From Progne subis subis (lineage: Eukaryota > Chordata > Aves > Passeriformes > Hirundinidae): a DNA stretch of 64,000 nt. The first letter of the stretch is position 1; every line of letters starts with the position of its first letter. The stretch lies in contig JAKJHU010000054.1 in assembly GCA_022316685.1 (NCBI GenBank), positions 2,578,501-2,642,500 on the forward strand. Reading direction: 5' to 3'. A program made the position numbers and the translations under genes. Positions 60,980 to 64,000 of this stretch are shown here, one piece after another. The notes beneath the pieces were generated by a model, which saw nothing but the letters and a program-made list of their open reading frames with translations, did not search any database and had not been told where the DNA came from.

Positions 60980-61150
60980 CATAATAAAAATAAAGGGAAA
61001 TTTTAAAACATTTAATTTAGAAAGAAAACTTTAAGATATTTTAAAAGAAAAAAAAAAAAAAAAACAACGAACAACAAGGTTTTAAAATAAAAATGTAAAA
61101 AGTGATTTGAATTTAAAAAAAAAAAAAAAATTAAAAATAAAAAAGTAAAA
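60980..61150. repeat. A/T-rich low-complexity region
   Basis: Repeated A-runs of 15 or more bases separated by TTTAAA-type sequence. Confidence 0.9.
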
Positions 61151-61788
61151 GCCACTGGTGGGCTGGGCCCTGTGCACCAACCAGAAAGGGAGTCAAGATG
61201 TTCCAGCTTCATCTCTCCAGCTGCAGGGATCCCACCCTGACATTCAGGAGGGAACCCTGGACGTGTCACTAGGATGGAAAATAAACTCCGTGCACAGCCT
61301 GGAGCCGAGCTGGGCAGCGAGCATCCTGTCTTCCTCCAGGCTCTGTGCTGCCCCTGAACCATCAGAAACGTGCCAAGCCGGGTCATTTGTGACAGATCTG
61401 CAGCGGTGGGGCTCAGGGAAGTGACCTTCAGGCAGGCTGGGAGCCCCGGCCAGGTTATTTTTAACGGAGCAGCAGGCGGGCAAATCGCCTTTCCTTCCTC
61501 CTTCTCCTCAGTGAGTGCTGAACAAAGATAAACCTCCTCAAGCCCTCAGCTTCGAGGCAGGGAAGCCCTGGAGAGACAAAAAAAACCCAAAACAACAAAC
61601 CCAGCAGATTTCTGTGCAGTGTTGGGATGGATGGTTCAGGCGGAGAACCGGGAAAACACGGCGGTGACTGTGTGGATGCGTTCGTAGCCAAAGGGGTGAA
61701 TCTGGGTGTAAAAGGGGCTGGACTGACTGAGAAATCAAGCTGGGAAAAGCAGGGAAAAATAAAAGGCGGCAGCTTTTTTCTTTCCCCA

Positions 61789-61807
61789 CCCCCCCCCCCC
61801 CCCCCCC
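61789..61807. repeat. Poly-C tract (19 bases)
   Basis: An uninterrupted C-run, so the minus strand carries G19 and could form quadruplex-type structure. Confidence 0.9.
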
Positions 61808-62905
61808 AGGATCTTGTTCCAGTGCTTCTTTAGGAAAAAATTGGGAATTCTTCTGTTTAAAGGTTTAGCTCTATATAAGAAGGGGGAGAATCCCAAATGA
61901 TAAAAAAACATAGGACTGTTTGGGTTGGAGGGAACAAAGCAAAAGGTTTTTTTTACTGTAGCTCACTTTACCAAAAATTTTTACTGTATTTTTCATCTTT
62001 GAAAGGAGAAGCAAAGTCACCACCACCCCAATCTGACACCCTCACCACGAAAACTTCTCAGCCATCTGAAAATTTGCCATGGATTATCCAACACACTGCT
62101 ACAGCTCCAGGACTCCTTATTCTTCTGGGTGCATTGATCCCCCAAAATGCATGGGCCACATCCCTGCCCCATTCCCCAGAAAACACAAAGGTTTGTTTTG
62201 CATCCAGACTTTGGAGAATGGGCTGTCAGTCGGTGTAATGGCTGTATTTACAGCTTCAGAGGGTGTCTGTGTTTTGCAGGTAGTCTGCAAAAGAAGTGGA
62301 AACAATATGTGGAGGGAGGTATATAAGTATGGGGCTATTTATAGCTTGCAAATATATTGAGCGCTACCTACATGCAACATGAAAGACACCCTTTGCCAAA
62401 TACTTCACATGCTGCTGTCAGCTCCTCCATTTCTCTTCCCTGAAAAAAACAAAAAAGAAATCCCCTATATTAATCAGAGAGCAAATATATAGCCTGACAG
62501 GAACAGCTTTTGGCTCCACAAGGAAAAAAAAAATGTGTGTGATTGCTCAGTTTTGGTTTGGATTCTGAGCCTGGAATCGCCTGCTGCTGTTCACACCGAG
62601 GCTGTTGTGGGAGATGTAAAACTTTTTTTTCCACCATTTTTTCCTTCCAGCTTGAGGAATTGGTGATGGTTTCCCAGCTCCAAGCATCGTTCATGAGCGT
62701 CCCTCCAAGTCAAGTTGCTTTAGTTGTTCTTGCTGGGCTTGGGCCAAGCAGGTTCAGGCTGTGCCTGTGGCCAGAAACCAGGGACCAAGGAGGCAAAAAA
62801 TGAAGAAACCAACCCAGAAGAACCAACCAGAAAAAACCCACAACCTTTGGAAGTACTCCTCTTTACCTTGCCCCAGGGACTGAGGCTTTGGGAGAAAACA
62901 CATTC

Positions 62906-63082
62906 CTGAGATCAGAGGATCATGGAATGGTTGGGGTTAGAAGGGACCTTAAAGACCATCTGATTCCAATGCCCCTGCCATGGACTGGGCTCCTTCCACA
63001 AGACCAAACTGCTCCAAACCCCATCAATCCTGGCCTTGGACCCTTCCAGGGAGGGGGCAGGCACAGCTTCTCTAGGTGGAAA
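62906..63082 (-). mobile_element. CR1 LINE 3' fragment
   Basis: It begins GATCATGGAATGGTTGGGGT then AGAAGGGACCTTAAAGACCA, the reverse-complement CR1 3' end. It stops after TTCCAGGGAGGGGGCAGG. Confidence 0.9.
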
Positions 63083-63220
63083 TGCCACATCTCATCCTTC
63101 TGAAACCAAGGAGCACTTACCTGCTTTAATTTATTTTTGTATGTTCTTTCATAGAGGCACAGCTCACTTTGCTCTCCTCACCTAAGCACAGAGGCTCGAA
63201 TGGCTGCTCCGTCCCACCGA

Positions 63221-63680
63221 TGCCTTTTTTAGCTCTCGTATTTTCCAGATTCTGTTCTGCCTTAGTGTGTGACTCTGAACTTCGTATAAAGTGTTAGCAA
63301 GTTCTCCTCACAGTTCAGTCAGACAAAACAATTCCTTTTCCAGCTGAGAACCAAGGACACCGTTGCAGCTTCAGGCCCCAAAAGTACAAACAGCAGCGAA
63401 TTGAGGAGGGAGGATGGGACTTCATAATAACCTGAAGCTGTACTTGGACAATTAACCCCAATATGGAAATGGACCAAAACTTCTAAAAGTGTGAAAACTC
63501 GTGGCCCATCATCCATCTTGGGTGTAACCTTGGGTCATCTTGGATCCATCTTGGGTTGAGCCATAGCTGGGGTCTTGCACTGCCCAAGGTGCATCCTTTG
63601 AAGGCCTTTTAACAAAGATCTTCTTTAAATATTCCCTTAACTCTGTCTAGCCTCTGTTCCAGGCAGCCTCACTGGGCTCA
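63221..63680 (+). mobile_element. Putative solo LTR (copy B)
   Basis: Aligns by eye with 35406-35841 over nearly its whole length, in the same orientation. It has a small internal duplication of an ATCTTGGGT-type segment near 63515-63560. No internal retroviral coding sequence is visible to the right before the window ends. Ends are approximate. Confidence 0.6.
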
Positions 63681-64000
63681 CCAGCGGGCTCCTTCTATTC
63701 CCAGGGTTTCCCAAAACAGTGTTCTCACTTGCACACCATTCCCTGCCTTGGCAGGTGGCTCCAGGGGTCCTCTGAGGTGCCACAAGCCCCTGAGGTGTGC
63801 AGGGCTGGAAGGGAGGAGCTGCCAGCCAAGGCCAAGCTGTGCCCACCTTCCCCTGAGCGACCAAGGGGCCGAAAAGCAAATTCACCGCTGAAATTCGCCC
63901 CCGGCCCCCAGCTTGTGGGGCAGGCAAGAGGGGAGCTCTGGGATGGATGGGATGGAGCCAGGCTCGGCTCACCACCCCCGGCACCGGGGGCTGCCCTCGG
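63681..64000. other. GC-rich sequence at the window edge
   Basis: A short stretch right of the LTR-like copy, with a minus-strand open frame (63637-63984) of no recognisable family. It could be repeat-derived or unique. Confidence 0.4.

Larger units (their letters stand above)
55271..62905. other. Upstream flank without a supported gene
   Basis: No neighbouring gene exon was recognised. The stretch contains an older CR1 copy (56657-57045), a unique-looking block at 57720-57860 with a CCTGGTAAC motif, an ATT-rich tract (58078-58112) and a CpG-rich block (58250-58880). It also holds a T-run (about 59057-59080), an A-run (60123-60155), an A-rich region (60980-61150) and a C-run (61789-61807). 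Confidence 0.65.

Overview
This window is vertebrate nuclear DNA, almost certainly from a bird and probably a songbird. The evidence is a GT-AG intron-exon gene, several truncated CR1 LINE fragments in typical avian form, LTR-like dispersed repeats, CpG-rich islands, and a protein very close to avian SERCA3. The avian call is strong; the passerine call is an inference from the LTR-like repeats.

One protein-coding gene fills most of the window: ATP2A3 (SERCA3), an endoplasmic reticulum P-type calcium ATPase, on the minus strand. I could place all 21 coding exons with their splice sites, from the ATG at 54505 to the TGA at 6307-6309. Their lengths sum to 3000 nt (999 codons plus stop), which is the length of the SERCA3a form. 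Every junction keeps frame. The key residues fall at their standard SERCA numbers: E309, D351, K515, D627, D703, E771, N796, D800, E908, and the cysteine pair C876/C888.

Layout from left to right. 1-6306 is 3' flank plus an undetermined length of 3' UTR. 6307-12577 holds the last exon, the 6.1 kb last intron and exon 20. 12578-19554 holds exons 19 to 10, which encode the C-terminal membrane helices and the P and N domains. 19555-29498 holds exons 9 to 6 and the 5.8 kb intron 8. 29499-34670 holds exons 5 to 2, including an 18-nt exon 2. 34671-54387 is the 19.7 kb intron 1, with an LTR-like repeat, CR1 pieces, an internal CpG-rich island and a roughly 1.2 kb AT-rich tandem array. 54388-54505 is coding exon 1 inside a CpG island. 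54506-64000 is the upstream flank with CR1 copies, a second CpG-rich block and another LTR-like copy. No second gene could be supported.

I found no undescribed multi-gene system. The observations most worth checking are the 114-bp satellite array beside an intronic CpG island, a CR1-containing repeat pair with a shared non-CR1 tail (one copy about 200 bp upstream of the start codon), an LTR-like sequence filling intron 16, a possible retained-intron C-terminus, and several AT-rich non-coding blocks that look like conserved regulatory elements.
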